Source of the DNA: Halopseudomonas bauzanensis
Lineage (GTDB): Bacteria; Pseudomonadota; Gammaproteobacteria; Pseudomonadales; Pseudomonadaceae
NCBI RefSeq assembly: GCF_900114735.1
Contig: NZ_FOUA01000004.1
Coordinates: 186,001 to 250,000 of the forward strand
DNA length: 64,000 nucleotides
Reading direction: 5' to 3'
The notes beneath the pieces were generated by a model that worked only from the letters and a program-made list of their open reading frames with translations, did not search any database and had not been told where the DNA came from. A program made the translations under genes and the position numbers. This document shows, piece after piece, positions 17,823 through 30,262 of this stretch (positions are counted from its first letter, which is position 1; every line of letters starts with the position of its first letter).

Positions 17823-19103
17823 TCAGCGGGCGATGCCATCATCGCCCGCCTCGGTACGCACCGGGCCGGCGGCTTCGTCCGGTTTCTGCTCATCCACCAC
17901 CATTTCCAGCGCCTCAGGCGAAGTAGTTACCATGCTGACATGGTGGGCGGGCTCCTCGACAATGCGATCGCTGGTGTCACGCCAGCGCAACAGACTGAAC
18001 AGCGCACTGGCGGCAAACATCACAGCGAAGTACAGCGGCAACATCAGCGTCGAGGTAACACCCATCAGCCAGCCGGCCAAGGCCGGTCCAATCGCCGAAC
18101 CGACACCCTGCAGCATCAGCAGCCCGGCATTGCCGGACAGCACCTCCTCCTTGTGCAAATGGTCAATCAGGTGTGCGACCACAGTGGGGTAAACCGAGAA
18201 CGAACCGGCGCCGAAGATTACCGCACCGACCAGCAGCCAGGTGGTGGAACCGCTCAACAACGCCATCAGCAGCCCCCCGACGGCAGCGATACCCGCCACG
18301 ATCACCAATGCCAGACGCCGGTCGATACGATCCGAGAGCACTCCCATCGGCCACTGAAACAATGCCCCGGCGACGATCACCAGCGACATGAAGGTGGCAA
18401 TCTGACCGGTATCCATACCGACCCGCCCCGCATAGAGCGCTCCCAACCCCCAGAAGCCCCCCATCGCCAGACCCGATAGTACAGCGCCAGCACAGGCCAC
18501 CGGGGCTGCCCGCCATAACGCCTTGAGTGACAACGTCGTGGTCTCAAGGATTTCCGGCTGCGGCAGCCGGGTTGCTACTACCGGCATGATCGCGACAATG
18601 ACGAATAAGGCCGCTATCCCGAACATCAGGTTAGCCAGCGGGTTTTCCATCTGCAACAGTTGCTGGGACAGCGCCAGCGCCCCGAGGTTGACCGCCATAT
18701 AGACCGCGAATACCCGTCCCCGCCGCTCCTTGGGCGCGCCGGTATTCAGCCAACTCTCGATGGAGGTATACACGCCCACCAGCACCATCCCGGTGATCAG
18801 GCGCAGCAGCAGCCAGAACAGCATATCGACATGGATTACATGCAGAATGATGCAAGCCGCTGCTGCCGAGGCGAAGAAGGCGAAGGCGCGGATATGTCCC
18901 ATGCGGCGGATCAACTTGGGGCATACCCAGGTACCCAGCATGAAGCCGGCGAAATAGGCCGAACCGAACAAACCCAACGCTTGATCTGAAAACCCCTCGG
19001 TAGCACCGCGCAGGGGTACCAGGGTATTGAGCAAGCCGGAGCCCATCAGCAACAGGGCAATACCGGCCAGCAGCGCACTGATGGTTGTCACAATCCGCAG
19101 CAT
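17823..19103 (-). CDS. MFS transporter, YcaD-like
   Basis: A 426-residue, twelve-helix major facilitator. Signature loops include GSAYFAGFMLGTWVCPKLIRRMGHIRAFAF (motif A region), LRLITGMVLVGVYTSIESWLN, and VLSDRIDRRLAL after helix 7. The overall pattern is that of the YcaD/TetA(P)-like branch of unknown substrate. The C-terminal tail after helix 12 is long and charged (about 40 residues, cytoplasmic). It is divergent from the flavodoxin-like gene with a 136-base shared upstream region. Confidence 0.85.
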   Translation of the reverse strand: MLRIVTTISALLAGIALLLMGSGLLNTLVPLRGATEGFSDQALGLFGSAYFAGFMLGTWVCPKLIRRMGHIRAFAFFASAAAACIILHVIHVDMLFWLLLRLITGMVLVGVYTSIESWLNTGAPKERRGRVFAVYMAVNLGALALSQQLLQMENPLANLMFGIAALFVIVAIMPVVATRLPQPEILETTTLSLKALWRAAPVACAGAVLSGLAMGGFWGLGALYAGRVGMDTGQIATFMSLVIVAGALFQWPMGVLSDRIDRRLALVIVAGIAAVGGLLMALLSGSTTWLLVGAVIFGAGSFSVYPTVVAHLIDHLHKEEVLSGNAGLLMLQGVGSAIGPALAGWLMGVTSTLMLPLYFAVMFAASALFSLLRWRDTSDRIVEEPAHHVSMVTTSPEALEMVVDEQKPDEAAGPVRTEAGDDGIAR

Positions 19104-19239
19104 GCAAGCCTCTGATCTGGTTGGAGTTCATTGAGTCTCCTATCCAACCTATATCAGGATCGGGTATCTCGCCAATCAATGGCCTAAACGTCTACACTGG
19201 GCCCCGCATCCAGCCTTACCCTCCGGAAGGAGAAAAATC

Positions 19240-19707
19240 ATGCCCAAAAAATGCCTGCTGGTGGTCGCCCATGCACCATCGGATAACACCCGCAAGCTGG
19301 TGGAGGCCGTGCTGCGCGGGGCCGCCAGCCCCGACATCGAAAATGTCGCGACCCGCTGGGTGGCGCCGTTGCTGGCCAGCCCCGAGGATGTGATGCAGGC
19401 CGATGCCATCATCCTCGGTACGACGGAAAACCTCGGTTACATGAGCGGCGCCCTGAAAGACTTCTTTGATCGCTGCTACTACCCGGTACTGGAAGAGAAG
19501 CAAGGGCTGCCCTGCGCACTGTACATCCGCGCCGGCATGGACGGCACCGGCACCCGCCGCGCGGTGGAGAGCATCGTCACCGGCCTGCGCTGGAACTGGG
19601 CCCGCGACCCGCTGGTGCTGCGCGGCGAGTGGCAAGACAGCTTTGTCGAGGAGGCCGAAGAGTTGGGCCTGTATATGGCCGCGGGCTTGGATAGCGGGAT
19701 CTTCTAG
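19240..19707 (+). CDS. Flavodoxin-family NAD(P)H-dependent oxidoreductase
   Basis: A 155-residue flavodoxin-fold protein. The FMN phosphate loop region reads VVAHAPSDNTRKLVEAVLRGA, and GTTENLGYMSGALKDFFDRCYYPV forms the second FMN contact. This is a short-chain flavodoxin/WrbA-like layout; it may carry or transfer electrons, and the partner is unknown. AAGGAG lies 6 bases upstream. The sprT gene begins 3 bases after its stop, so the two form an operon. Confidence 0.85.
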   Translation: MPKKCLLVVAHAPSDNTRKLVEAVLRGAASPDIENVATRWVAPLLASPEDVMQADAIILGTTENLGYMSGALKDFFDRCYYPVLEEKQGLPCALYIRAGMDGTGTRRAVESIVTGLRWNWARDPLVLRGEWQDSFVEEAEELGLYMAAGLDSGIF

Positions 19708-19710
19708 CAT

Positions 19711-20202
19711 ATGGATCAGATACTGCACCGCCTGGAACACTGCTATCAGTTGGCTGAACAGCGCTTCTCCCGACCCTTCGAACGTCCCAGCGTCAGCCTC
19801 GATCTACGCGGGCAGAAGGCCGGCGTTGCCTACCTGAACCGCAACCTGCTGCGGTTCAACGCGCAGATGTACCGGGAGAACCGTGATGACTTTCTGCTGC
19901 AGACCGTTCCCCATGAAGTCGCGCATCTGATCGCCCATGCGCTGTTTGGCGGCGAGATTCGCGCCCATGGCCGGGAGTGGCAAACCTTGATGACCGACCT
20001 GTATGGTTTGCCTGCCCGGCGCTGTCATGATTACGCCGTTGCGCAGCGACGCAGCACACGTTATCTCTACCGCTGTGGCTGCCCAGAGGGCATTCCGTTC
20101 ACGCCCCAGCGCCATGCCTTGGTGCGTCGGGGCCGGCGCTATCAATGCCGACGCTGCGGCGACCTGCTGCACTTTACCGGGCAACAGCGCACGGAAGGCT
20201 GA
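19711..20202 (+). CDS. sprT: SprT-family zinc metalloprotease
   Basis: A 163-residue protein with the active-site motif TVPHEVAHLIAHALFGG (HExxH, about residues 68-72), where His and Glu bind zinc and activate water. A C-terminal Cys-rich zinc ribbon (YRCGC...YQCRRCGDLL) follows, as in E. coli SprT. It is related to eukaryotic Spartan/SPRTN DNA-protein crosslink proteases; the role of bacterial SprT is less certain. It is coupled to the upstream flavodoxin-like gene and convergent with the next gene (6-base gap). Confidence 0.9.
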   Translation: MDQILHRLEHCYQLAEQRFSRPFERPSVSLDLRGQKAGVAYLNRNLLRFNAQMYRENRDDFLLQTVPHEVAHLIAHALFGGEIRAHGREWQTLMTDLYGLPARRCHDYAVAQRRSTRYLYRCGCPEGIPFTPQRHALVRRGRRYQCRRCGDLLHFTGQQRTEG

Positions 20203-20208
20203 GCTGGC

Positions 20209-21015
20209 TCAGTGATCCCCGGCGCGGGAAAGGTCCCGGATATAGGGAGCAAGCGAGTAACCCAACTGTGGCTCCAGCCCCGCCGCCCAAGCGCCCAATG
20301 CCGACCGATCCAGCGCCAGCGGCGGATCGCCCGCCGCCGGGACGAATAGAATGATGTTGCCCTCCTCGACCTGCACCTGCAGATAACTGTCGCCGAACAG
20401 ATCCCGCAGCATCGCGGCGGCATAAGGCAAGCCGGTTTCGCCCATCTGCCATTGATTGATCACCAGCACGCCGCCGGGCCGCAATGCCCGCTGACAGGCG
20501 GCGAAAAAGTCCGCCTGCAATTGCAGACGCGATAGGCCGCCCTCCATGTACAGGTCAACGCACAGCAGATCGCAACTGGTCGGCGCGGCGGCAATATGCT
20601 TCTCGGCACAGCCGATGCTGACCTCCAATCGCGGGTCGGCTGAAAGCCCCAGCCACTCCCGCGCCAACGCCAGCACCTCCCCACGCAGCTCGACCACCCG
20701 CACCCCGGCGGGGGCAAAATGCCGTACCAAACAATTGGCCAGGGCCCCACCGCCCAACCCCAACAGCGTCATCTGCGGGTTAGATTTGCACCAGAAGGTC
20801 CCCAGCAACATTGCCCGGGTATAGTCATATTCCAGCCACGCGGGATCGGCCAGGAAGATGCAACTCTGTTCGGTCTGCTCGCCGAAATAGAGGAAGCGAT
20901 AACCTTCCCGGTTCTCGGTGATGCGCAGCGTACCGTAATCGTCGCGGCGCTTTTCCAGCAGGGTCTCCTGATCGGTCATCAACAGCATTCCCAAAAACAT
21001 GTTCCACCAGGACAT
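20209..21015 (-). CDS. Spermidine-synthase-like methyltransferase-fold protein
   Basis: A 268-residue protein with the spermidine synthase/methyltransferase Rossmann fold: TLLGLGGGALANCLVRHF (SAM-like glycine loop), VRVVELRGEVLALAREWLGL, LEVSIGCAEKHI, CDLLCVDLYMEGGL and LRPGGVLVINQW. It lacks a convincing set of putrescine-binding residues and may be a 'spermidine synthase-like' protein rather than SpeE. The start at 21015 has AGGTG close upstream; an in-frame ATG at 20979 (MTDQETLLEKRR) is an alternative. Confidence 0.75.
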   Translation of the reverse strand: MSWWNMFLGMLLMTDQETLLEKRRDDYGTLRITENREGYRFLYFGEQTEQSCIFLADPAWLEYDYTRAMLLGTFWCKSNPQMTLLGLGGGALANCLVRHFAPAGVRVVELRGEVLALAREWLGLSADPRLEVSIGCAEKHIAAAPTSCDLLCVDLYMEGGLSRLQLQADFFAACQRALRPGGVLVINQWQMGETGLPYAAAMLRDLFGDSYLQVQVEEGNIILFVPAAGDPPLALDRSALGAWAAGLEPQLGYSLAPYIRDLSRAGDH

Positions 21016-21071
21016 GGATCACCTATGGCCTGAATCATTCCGGCCATTGTGGGGCACGGCACAACAAAAGT

Positions 21072-21100
21072 CTTGCCGTCGGGCAAGCCCGCTCCCGCAA
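21072..21100 (-). repeat. REP-like palindromic element
   Basis: Read on the minus strand, GCGGGAGCGGGCTTGCCCG continues into ACGGCAAG. This matches the Pseudomonas REP pattern, with a GGGAGCGGGC head and a GGCTTGCC/CTTGCC-GTCG-GGCAAG hairpin. It sits between divergent genes. Confidence 0.65.
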
Positions 21101-21214
21101 GGTACGTTTCTCCCGTAGTCGTCAGCATTGACACTCGGCCCTTCCATCACTTGAGCCATGCTCCCCTCTGCGCGCATAATGCCCAGCCTTTGCTGTTTTC
21201 AACAGGCTGCTTCC

Positions 21215-23047
21215 ATGTTCCGCTGGTTTGAACAACGTCTCGATCCCTTCCCTGCCGAAGAACCGATCCAACCCCCGCGCCAGCTACTGGCTTTTTGTCT
21301 GCACTACACCCGCGGCTCTTGGCCATTCCTGATCATTGCCGCCTTGCTCATGGCGAGCATTGCCATCACCGAAGTCTGGCTGTTCAGCTTCCTCGGCAAT
21401 ATCGTCGACTGGCTATCGAATCAGGACCGCAGCACCTTTCTGCAGAACGAGGGGCTCAAGCTCACCGGCATGTTCCTGGTGGTCATGGCCCTGCTGCCAT
21501 TGCTGATCCTGGTCAACTCGCTGTTCAGCTATCAGACGCTGATGGGCAATTACCCGATGCGCATCCGCTGGCTGGTGCATCGTTATCTTCTCAGACAGTC
21601 GATGGCCTTCTACCAGGACGAATTTGCCGGCCGTATCGCCACCAAGATGATGCAGACGGCGCTGGCGGTACGCGAATGCGTGATCAAGCTGATCGACGTG
21701 CTCAACTACGTGGTGGTGTATTTCCTCGGCACCCTGCTGGTGGTCGGGCTGGCCGACTGGCGGCTGATCATCCCCATGCTGGCGTGGCTGGCCGGCTATG
21801 CATTGATGATGCGCTACTTCATCCCGCGACTCGGCAAAGTCGCCGAGGCCCAGGCCGATGCACGCTCGGTGATGACCGGCAGCGTGGTCGACAGCTACAC
21901 CAATATCCAGACGGTGAAGCTGTTCTCCCATGCCCGCCGCGAAGCCACCCACGCCCGCGAAGGCATGACCGGTTTCATGGAAACCGTCTATCGCCAGATG
22001 CGGCTGGTTACCCTGGTCAACGTCTCGCTCTACCTGCTCAACGGCATGCTGCTGGCGGGCGTGACCGGACTGGCGCTCTGGCTATGGCTGCAGGGCGGCA
22101 TCAGCGTCGGCGCCGTGGCGGTGGCCGTGGGTTTGGTGTTGCGTCTGTGGGGCATGTCGCAGTGGATCATGTGGGAGATCTCCGCCCTGTTCGAGAACGT
22201 CGGTACCGTGCAGGACGGCATCAACTCCATCTCCCGTCCGCAACTGATCACCGATCAGCCGGATGCCAAGCGCCTGGAAGTCAGCCGGGGCGAGATCCAG
22301 TTCGAGCATGTACGGTTTCATTACGGCAAGGGTCACGGGGTGATGGATGACCTGCATTTGCACATCCGTCCCGGCGAGCGGATCGGCCTGGTGGGCCGCT
22401 CCGGGGCCGGCAAGTCGACCCTGGTGAATCTGCTGCTGCGCTTCTACGACGCGGAGGGCGGGCGCATTCTCATCGATGGGCAGAATATTGCCGAGGTCAG
22501 CCAGGACTCCCTGCGCGAGCATATCGGCATGGTCACCCAGGACACCTCGCTGCTGCACCGTTCGGTACGGGACAACATTCTCTATGGCCGCCCCGACGCC
22601 ACCGAGGAGATGATGCTGCAGGCCGCGCGCAATGCCCATTCTGACGGCTTCATCCCCGGTTTGAGCGATGCCCGGGGCCGTCGCGGCTATGATGCCCATG
22701 TCGGCGAGCGCGGGGTGAAGCTTTCCGGCGGCCAGCGCCAGCGCATCGCCATTGCCCGCGTCATGCTCAAGGATGCGCCCATCCTGATTCTCGACGAAGC
22801 CACCTCGGCGCTGGATTCGGAAGTCGAAGCCGCGATCCAGGAAAATCTCAATCAACTGATGCAGGGCAAAACCGTGATCGCCATCGCCCACCGACTATCG
22901 ACCATCGCCGAAATGGACCGGCTGATTGTCATGGATCAGGGGCGTATCGTCGAAGACGGCAGTCATGCCGAGCTGATCAGCCAGGGCGGGTTGTATGCCC
23001 AGTTATGGGCACGGCAGTCGGGCGGGTTTCTGGGGGAGGATCTGTAG
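21215..23047 (+). CDS. ABC exporter, fused permease/ATPase half-transporter
   Basis: A 610-residue type IV ABC exporter. Six helices span residues about 30-310 (ABC_membrane domain). The ATPase domain has Walker A GLVGRSGAGKSTL (about 395), a Q-loop MVTQDT, the signature KLSGGQRQRIAIARVMLK, Walker B ILILDEATSALD and the H-loop AIAHRLSTI. It would work as a homodimer exporting lipid-like or hydrophobic substrates. The start at 21215 (MFRWFEQRLDPFP) matches the typical beginning of this subfamily; an upstream ATG at 21158 would add 19 non-conserved residues. Neither start has a strong ribosome site. Confidence 0.9.
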   Translation: MFRWFEQRLDPFPAEEPIQPPRQLLAFCLHYTRGSWPFLIIAALLMASIAITEVWLFSFLGNIVDWLSNQDRSTFLQNEGLKLTGMFLVVMALLPLLILVNSLFSYQTLMGNYPMRIRWLVHRYLLRQSMAFYQDEFAGRIATKMMQTALAVRECVIKLIDVLNYVVVYFLGTLLVVGLADWRLIIPMLAWLAGYALMMRYFIPRLGKVAEAQADARSVMTGSVVDSYTNIQTVKLFSHARREATHAREGMTGFMETVYRQMRLVTLVNVSLYLLNGMLLAGVTGLALWLWLQGGISVGAVAVAVGLVLRLWGMSQWIMWEISALFENVGTVQDGINSISRPQLITDQPDAKRLEVSRGEIQFEHVRFHYGKGHGVMDDLHLHIRPGERIGLVGRSGAGKSTLVNLLLRFYDAEGGRILIDGQNIAEVSQDSLREHIGMVTQDTSLLHRSVRDNILYGRPDATEEMMLQAARNAHSDGFIPGLSDARGRRGYDAHVGERGVKLSGGQRQRIAIARVMLKDAPILILDEATSALDSEVEAAIQENLNQLMQGKTVIAIAHRLSTIAEMDRLIVMDQGRIVEDGSHAELISQGGLYAQLWARQSGGFLGEDL

Positions 23048-23194
23048 TCACCAGCCTTCCATAGTCCGCTGGATGCCTGGGAGGTTCGAGCACCAGCTCG
23101 TACCGGAATTGGCCGGCAACACCTGCGTTACCGGCTGACTCCGCCATCGAGTCCGATCGCGCCCCGCGGGCTCGTCGTTTCCAGGGCTTTTAAC

Positions 23195-23226
23195 GCCCCC
23201 CCGGACGGCTCAACGTCCGCGGGGGC
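23195..23226. terminator. GC-rich hairpin between convergent ABC and acnA genes
   Basis: A 12-bp stem with one mismatch (GCCCCCCCGGACG / CGTCCGCGGGGGC) and loop GCTCAA. It starts 9 bases beyond the acnA stop on the minus strand and 148 bases after the ABC gene. It has no clear T tract, so efficiency without Rho is uncertain. Confidence 0.55.
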
Positions 23227-23235
23227 ATCGCCGAC

Positions 23236-25974
23236 TTACCCTTTACCCTCCGCCAACAGGTCCCGCAGCACATAATGCAGGATCCCACCGGCCTTGAAGT
23301 AATCCACCTCATTGCCGGTATCGATCCGGCACAGCACCTCGAACTCGATCTGGCGCCCGCTCGGATGATGCGCCGTGACCTTGAGCATCTGCCCGGGGCG
23401 CAGGTTGTCGTCGATGCCGGGGATATCCAGCACCTCGTGCCCATCCAGCTGCAGCGTCGGGGCATTCTGCCCATTGATGAACTGCAGGGGTAATACGCCC
23501 ATGCCAACCAGGTTAGAGCGGTGGATACGCTCGAAACTCTCAGCAATGACGGCTTTCACACCCAGCAGGTTGGTGCCCTTGGCTGCCCAGTCGCGGCTGG
23601 AGCCAGTGCCATACTCCTTGCCCGCCAGTACCACCAGGGGCGTGCCTTCGGCCTGATACCGCATAGCCGCATCGTAGATGGACATCCGCTCACCGCTGGG
23701 AGTATGGATAGTCAGGCCACCCTCCTCGCCACCGAGCATGCGGTTGCGGATGCGAATATTGGCAAAGGTCCCGCGCATCATTACTTCGTGGTTGCCGCGC
23801 CGCGAGCCATAGGAGTTGAAGTCTTCCGGCTTCACACCCAGCCGTTGCAGATATTCCCCCGCCGGTGAGCTGGACTTGATAGTCCCCGCCGGCGAGATAT
23901 GATCCGTGGTGATCGAGTCACCGAACACCGCCAGTACCCGGGCCTGATGGATCGGCTGCAGCGGCTCCAGTGGCTGATCAATGCGTTCGAAATAGGGAGG
24001 GTTCTGTACATAGGTCGACTGACTGTCCCAGGTGTAGGTATCCCCACCGCTCACGCTGATTGACTGCCAATGTTCATCGCCGGTGAATACATCAGCGTAA
24101 CGGCGACGGAACATGTTGTCTTCCACCAGTGCCACCGCCTCGGCAATTTCGGCATTGCTCGGCCACAGATCACGCAGGAATACCGGCTTGTTGTCACGGT
24201 CCAACCCCAACGGCTCTTCCTGCAGATTCAGACGGCTATCGCCAGCCAGTGCATAAGCCACCACTAAAGGCGGCGACGCCAGCCAGTTGGCCTTGACCTG
24301 CTGATGCACCCGCCCCTCGAAGTTGCGGTTGCCGGACAGTACCGCCGATACCACCAGATCATGCTCACTGACCGCATGGCTGATCGGCTCCGGCAGCGGG
24401 CCGGAGTTGCCGATACAAGTGGTGCAGCCATAGCCGACCAGGTTGAAACCGAGCTGGTCCAGATAATCGATCAACCCGGCCCGCTCCAGATAGTCGGTTA
24501 CCACCTTGGACCCCGGCGCCAATGACGACTTGACCCACGGCTTGCGCTGAATGCCACGCTCGACCGCCTTCTTGGCCAGCAACCCCGCCGCCATCATGAC
24601 GCTGGGGTTGGAGGTGTTGGTACAGGAGGTGATGGCGGCGATCACCACCGCGCCGTTTTTCAGGACGTGCTCTTCGCCATCGATGGTCACACAGACTTCA
24701 CCGCGCGGGCCACCCACCGCCGTACCGCCACCACCTTCGTCTTCCAACCGCTCGACATCAGTGGCAATGGTCGCCGTCTGCAGCGCCAGCAACTCCTCGA
24801 ACGCCTTGGGTACCTGGCCTAGGGGCACCCGATCCTGGGGGCGGCGCGGCCCGGCCAGGCTCGGCTCGACCTCGTTCATATCCAGATGCAGGGTATCGGT
24901 GAACACCGGCTCATGACCCGGCTCACGCCACAGCCCCTGCGCCTTGGCGTAGGCTTCAACCCGCTCGACGACCTCTTGGGGGCGGCCGGTCAGACGCAGG
25001 TATCCTAGGGTAATATCATCAATGGGAAAGAAGCCGCAGGTGGCGCCGTACTCCGGCGCCATATTGGCGATGGTGGCGCGATCGGCCAATGGCAGGTCTG
25101 CCAGACCGTCGCCGTAGAACTCGACGAATTTACCCACTACCCCGTGCTGGCGCAGCATCTGGGTCACCGTCAGCACCAGATCGGTGGCGGTCATGCCCTC
25201 ACGCAATTTGCCGGTCAGCTTGAAGCCCACCACCTCGGGGATCAGCATGGACACCGGCTGGCCGAGCATGGCCGCCTCGGCCTCGATTCCGCCGACGCCC
25301 CAGCCCAGCACGCCCAGGCCATTGACCATGGTGGTGTGCGAATCCGTGCCCACCAGGGTGTCCGGATAGGCCCACCACTGCCCATCGCTCTCTGCCGCCC
25401 AGACACTCTGCGCCAGATACTCCAGGTTTACCTGATGGCAGATGCCGGTACCCGGCGGCACTACCCGGAAATTGTTGAAGGCCTTCTGGCCCCAGCGCAG
25501 GAAGGCATACCGTTCACCGTTACGCTGCATCTCCATCTCGACATTGCCTTGGAAGGCCGCATCGTTGCCGAAGTGGTCCACCATCACCGAGTGGTCGATG
25601 ACCAGGTCCACCGGTGACAGCGGATTGATCCGCTGCGGGTCGGCACCGGCCCGCGCCACGGCATCGCGCATCGCGGCCAGATCCACCACCGCCGGCACCC
25701 CGGTGAAGTCCTGCATCAACACCCGCGCGGGCCGGTATTGGATCTCCCGGTCCGAATGCCGCTTGACCAGCCAGTCAGCCATCGCCTGGATATCCTCGCG
25801 GGTCACCGTTTCACCATCCTCGTGACGCAGCAGGTTCTCCAGCAGCACTTTCAGCGACATCGGCAACCTGTTGATCTCGCCCAGCAGTTCACCGGCCTTG
25901 GGCAGGGAGTGATACTGATAGGTCCTGTCACCCACTTGCAGGCTGCTCAGGGTTTGCAAACTGTCAATCGACAT
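23236..25974 (-). CDS. acnA: Aconitate hydratase AcnA
   Basis: A 912-residue TCA-cycle enzyme converting citrate to isocitrate, of the AcnA/IRP1 type. The [4Fe-4S] ligands appear as the Cys in [13 protein letters not shown] (about 449) and the two Cys in [10 protein letters not shown] (about 516-519). Other signatures are [52 protein letters not shown] and [39 protein letters not shown]. The length equals the family norm. AcnA enzymes are usually the stress- or stationary-phase isoform. It is divergent from glmS, with a 184-base shared upstream region in which no clear operator was seen. Confidence 0.97.
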   Translation of the reverse strand: MSIDSLQTLSSLQVGDRTYQYHSLPKAGELLGEINRLPMSLKVLLENLLRHEDGETVTREDIQAMADWLVKRHSDREIQYRPARVLMQDFTGVPAVVDLAAMRDAVARAGADPQRINPLSPVDLVIDHSVMVDHFGNDAAFQGNVEMEMQRNGERYAFLRWGQKAFNNFRVVPPGTGICHQVNLEYLAQSVWAAESDGQWWAYPDTLVGTDSHTTMVNGLGVLGWGVGGIEAEAAMLGQPVSMLIPEVVGFKLTGKLREGMTATDLVLTVTQMLRQHGVVGKFVEFYGDGLADLPLADRATIANMAPEYGATCGFFPIDDITLGYLRLTGRPQEVVERVEAYAKAQGLWREPGHEPVFTDTLHLDMNEVEPSLAGPRRPQDRVPLGQVPKAFEELLALQTATIATDVERLEDEGGGGTAVGGPRGEVCVTIDGEEHVLKNGAVVIAAITSCTNTSNPSVMMAAGLLAKKAVERGIQRKPWVKSSLAPGSKVVTDYLERAGLIDYLDQLGFNLVGYGCTTCIGNSGPLPEPISHAVSEHDLVVSAVLSGNRNFEGRVHQQVKANWLASPPLVVAYALAGDSRLNLQEEPLGLDRDNKPVFLRDLWPSNAEIAEAVALVEDNMFRRRYADVFTGDEHWQSISVSGGDTYTWDSQSTYVQNPPYFERIDQPLEPLQPIHQARVLAVFGDSITTDHISPAGTIKSSSPAGEYLQRLGVKPEDFNSYGSRRGNHEVMMRGTFANIRIRNRMLGGEEGGLTIHTPSGERMSIYDAAMRYQAEGTPLVVLAGKEYGTGSSRDWAAKGTNLLGVKAVIAESFERIHRSNLVGMGVLPLQFINGQNAPTLQLDGHEVLDIPGIDDNLRPGQMLKVTAHHPSGRQIEFEVLCRIDTGNEVDYFKAGGILHYVLRDLLAEGKG

Positions 25975-26158
25975 CAGGCGCCTCCTCTTGGTAGTACGTT
26001 GACCGGCAGGTCACTCTCGAACCCTGTACGCCGGCCGATAGCTTTCAGAATAGTCCAGATAACAGAACAATTCAGAACATGGCCGAAGCGCAATATCGTG
26101 CACCCGGCCTACCGGTGATAAACTGCGGTCTTTGCAGCTAGCAAACAAGGAATATCCC

Positions 26159-27985
<1,827 letters not shown>

Positions 27986-28046
27986 GCGTAGGCCCTCTCC
28001 CCTCGCGGGAGAGGGCTGGGGCCGCCCAGCTCCATGTCAAATCACC

Positions 28047-30230
28047 TCATCCACGCAGCAACCGCAACCCATTCGCCACCACCAGCAAACTCGCCCCCAT
28101 ATCGGCAAAGACCGCCATCCACATGGTCGCATCCCCGGTAAAGGTCAGCACCAGAAACACCGCCTTTATTCCCAGAGCCAACACAATGTTCTGCATCAAT
28201 ACCCGCGAGGTCGCCCGAGACAGGCGTACGAATGCCGGTATCTTGCGCAGATCATCACTCATCAGTGCGACATCGGCAGTCTCGATGGCGATGTCGGTGC
28301 CCGCCGCGCCCATGGCAAAACCGATATCCGCCCGCGCCAACGCCGGGGCGTCGTTGATACCGTCACCCACCATGCCCACCTTTCCTTCATCAGCCAGGCG
28401 TTCGATTGCCCGCGCCTTATCTTCAGGCAACAGGTTACCCTCGGCGCGGTCGATGCCGGCTTGATTGGCGATTGCTCGCGCAGCATGGGGATTGTCACCG
28501 CTGAGCATCAGCGTCTGGATGCCCAGGTCATGCAACTCGGCCAGCGCCTCGCGGCTACTGTCCCGGATCGTGTCGGCGACGGCAAACAGGCTCTGCACCT
28601 TGCCCTCAACCACCAGCAACACCACGCTTTTGCCCTGCGCTTCCAGATCGGCGACTGGTAGCCCTTCTGCCACCCTACTTAGCCCCAGTTCTTCCAGCAG
28701 CCGCTGATTGCCTAGGTGACACAGCCTGCCGCCGATCACACCACGTGCTCCCCGGCCCGGCAGCGCTTCGAACTCCATCACCTCATGCAGCGCCAGCCCA
28801 GCCGCCAACGCCGCATCGGTGATGGCCCGGGACACCGGATGGTCGGATCGCCGTGCCAGACTGGCCGCCAGCGTGCGACTGTCAGCCGGATCATGTCCTG
28901 CCAGGGGAATGAAATCAGTCTGGACCGGCTTACCGTGGGTAATGGTTCCGGTCTTGTCCAACGCCAACCACCGCAGCTTGTGGCCTTCTTCAAGGTAGGC
29001 CCCACCCTTGATCAGGATGCCTTGCCGGGCGGCCGCCGCCAGTCCACTGACGATGCTGACTGGCGTGGAAATAACCAGTGCACAAGGGCACGCGACTACC
29101 AGCAGCACCAGGGCCCGGTAGATCCAATCCAGCCAACCGCCGGCCATGAACAGCGGCGGCAATACCGCCACCGCTACCGCCAGGGCGAATATGGCAGGCG
29201 TGTACCAGCGGGCAAAGCGGTCAACGAAACGCTGGGTGGGCGCACGACTGGCCTGCGCCGCCTCTACCGCATGGATGATGCGTGCCAGCGTGGATTGGTC
29301 GGCTGGCGCAGTGACACCCAGTTCGAAAGACCCGGACTCGTTGATGGTACCGGCGAACACCACGTCCCCCGGCGCCTTCTCGACCGGCAGACTCTCGCCG
29401 GTGATGGGTGCCTGGTTCACGGTCGAGCGGCCTTCCAGTACTTCGCCATCCAGGGCGATACGCTCACCGGGGCGTACCCGTACCCGACTGCCGACCGTAA
29501 CCTGCCCGGCCTCGACTTCCAGCCAGCTACCATCAGGTTGCTGCACCGTAGCTCGCTCCGGCGCCAGATCCAGCAGTTTGCGGATGGCATTGCGGGCGCG
29601 GTCCAGAGACCTGGCCTCGATGACCTCCGCCAGGGCAAAAAGCACCATTACCATTGCCGCTTCCGGCCAGTGGCCGATCAGCATGGCCCCGGTGACAGCG
29701 ATGGACATCAGCGCGTTGATGTTGAGGTTGCCATGCCTGAGAGCGATCCAGCCCTTGCGGTAAGTGGAAAGACCACCAGTGAAAATGGCGCCCAATGCCA
29801 ACAGCGTCACCAGCCAGTGATTCCCGCCCTGAACCCAATACACGACTTCCGCCGCACCAGCGGCAACCAACGCGACAACCAAGGTCCACCAGCGAGTATT
29901 GCTCTGCGCCGGAGGCGGCGCTGCGCCCCGATCATCATGCTGCACCGCCCGCATACCGATGGCCGCCAGGGCGCGCTCCACCGGTTCCAGCGAAGCCAGA
30001 TGGTGATGCACAGTCAGTTTGCGCTGGAGCAAGTTGAAGTCCAATCCCACGATACCGGGCAGACCGGCGAGCTTATTGCGGATCAGCGCCTCTTCCGTGG
30101 GGCAGTCCATATTCTCCACGTGATATCGGGCAACCGCCGCAGCTGTCCCTGCCGGCTGGGTCATCTCCGGGATGACAGTGGCGGCATGGACGCTGTCGCA
30201 GCCGCATTCTCTGGTTGGCACTTCGCTCAT
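28047..30230 (-). CDS. cadA: Cd/Pb/Zn-exporting P1B-type ATPase (CadA/ZntA)
   Basis: A 727-residue heavy-metal ATPase. The N-terminus is Cys/His-bearing (ECGCDSVHA) and one HMA-like domain has the MDCPTEE form (residues about 40-100), typical of proteobacterial CadA. The membrane metal site is VVACPCALVIS (about 380), the phosphorylated Asp is in DKTGTITHGKP (about 423), and MVGDGINDAPALARADIGFAMG forms the hinge. The protein expels Cd(II), Pb(II) or Zn(II) to the periplasm. It is divergent from a MerR-type gene, with a shared operator between them. The CPC motif with the MDCPTEE domain favours divalent soft metals over copper. Confidence 0.94.
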   Translation of the reverse strand: MSEVPTRECGCDSVHAATVIPEMTQPAGTAAAVARYHVENMDCPTEEALIRNKLAGLPGIVGLDFNLLQRKLTVHHHLASLEPVERALAAIGMRAVQHDDRGAAPPPAQSNTRWWTLVVALVAAGAAEVVYWVQGGNHWLVTLLALGAIFTGGLSTYRKGWIALRHGNLNINALMSIAVTGAMLIGHWPEAAMVMVLFALAEVIEARSLDRARNAIRKLLDLAPERATVQQPDGSWLEVEAGQVTVGSRVRVRPGERIALDGEVLEGRSTVNQAPITGESLPVEKAPGDVVFAGTINESGSFELGVTAPADQSTLARIIHAVEAAQASRAPTQRFVDRFARWYTPAIFALAVAVAVLPPLFMAGGWLDWIYRALVLLVVACPCALVISTPVSIVSGLAAAARQGILIKGGAYLEEGHKLRWLALDKTGTITHGKPVQTDFIPLAGHDPADSRTLAASLARRSDHPVSRAITDAALAAGLALHEVMEFEALPGRGARGVIGGRLCHLGNQRLLEELGLSRVAEGLPVADLEAQGKSVVLLVVEGKVQSLFAVADTIRDSSREALAELHDLGIQTLMLSGDNPHAARAIANQAGIDRAEGNLLPEDKARAIERLADEGKVGMVGDGINDAPALARADIGFAMGAAGTDIAIETADVALMSDDLRKIPAFVRLSRATSRVLMQNIVLALGIKAVFLVLTFTGDATMWMAVFADMGASLLVVANGLRLLRG

Positions 30231-30262
30231 GGCATTTCCTTGACTTGTCGTTCGGTATTGGG

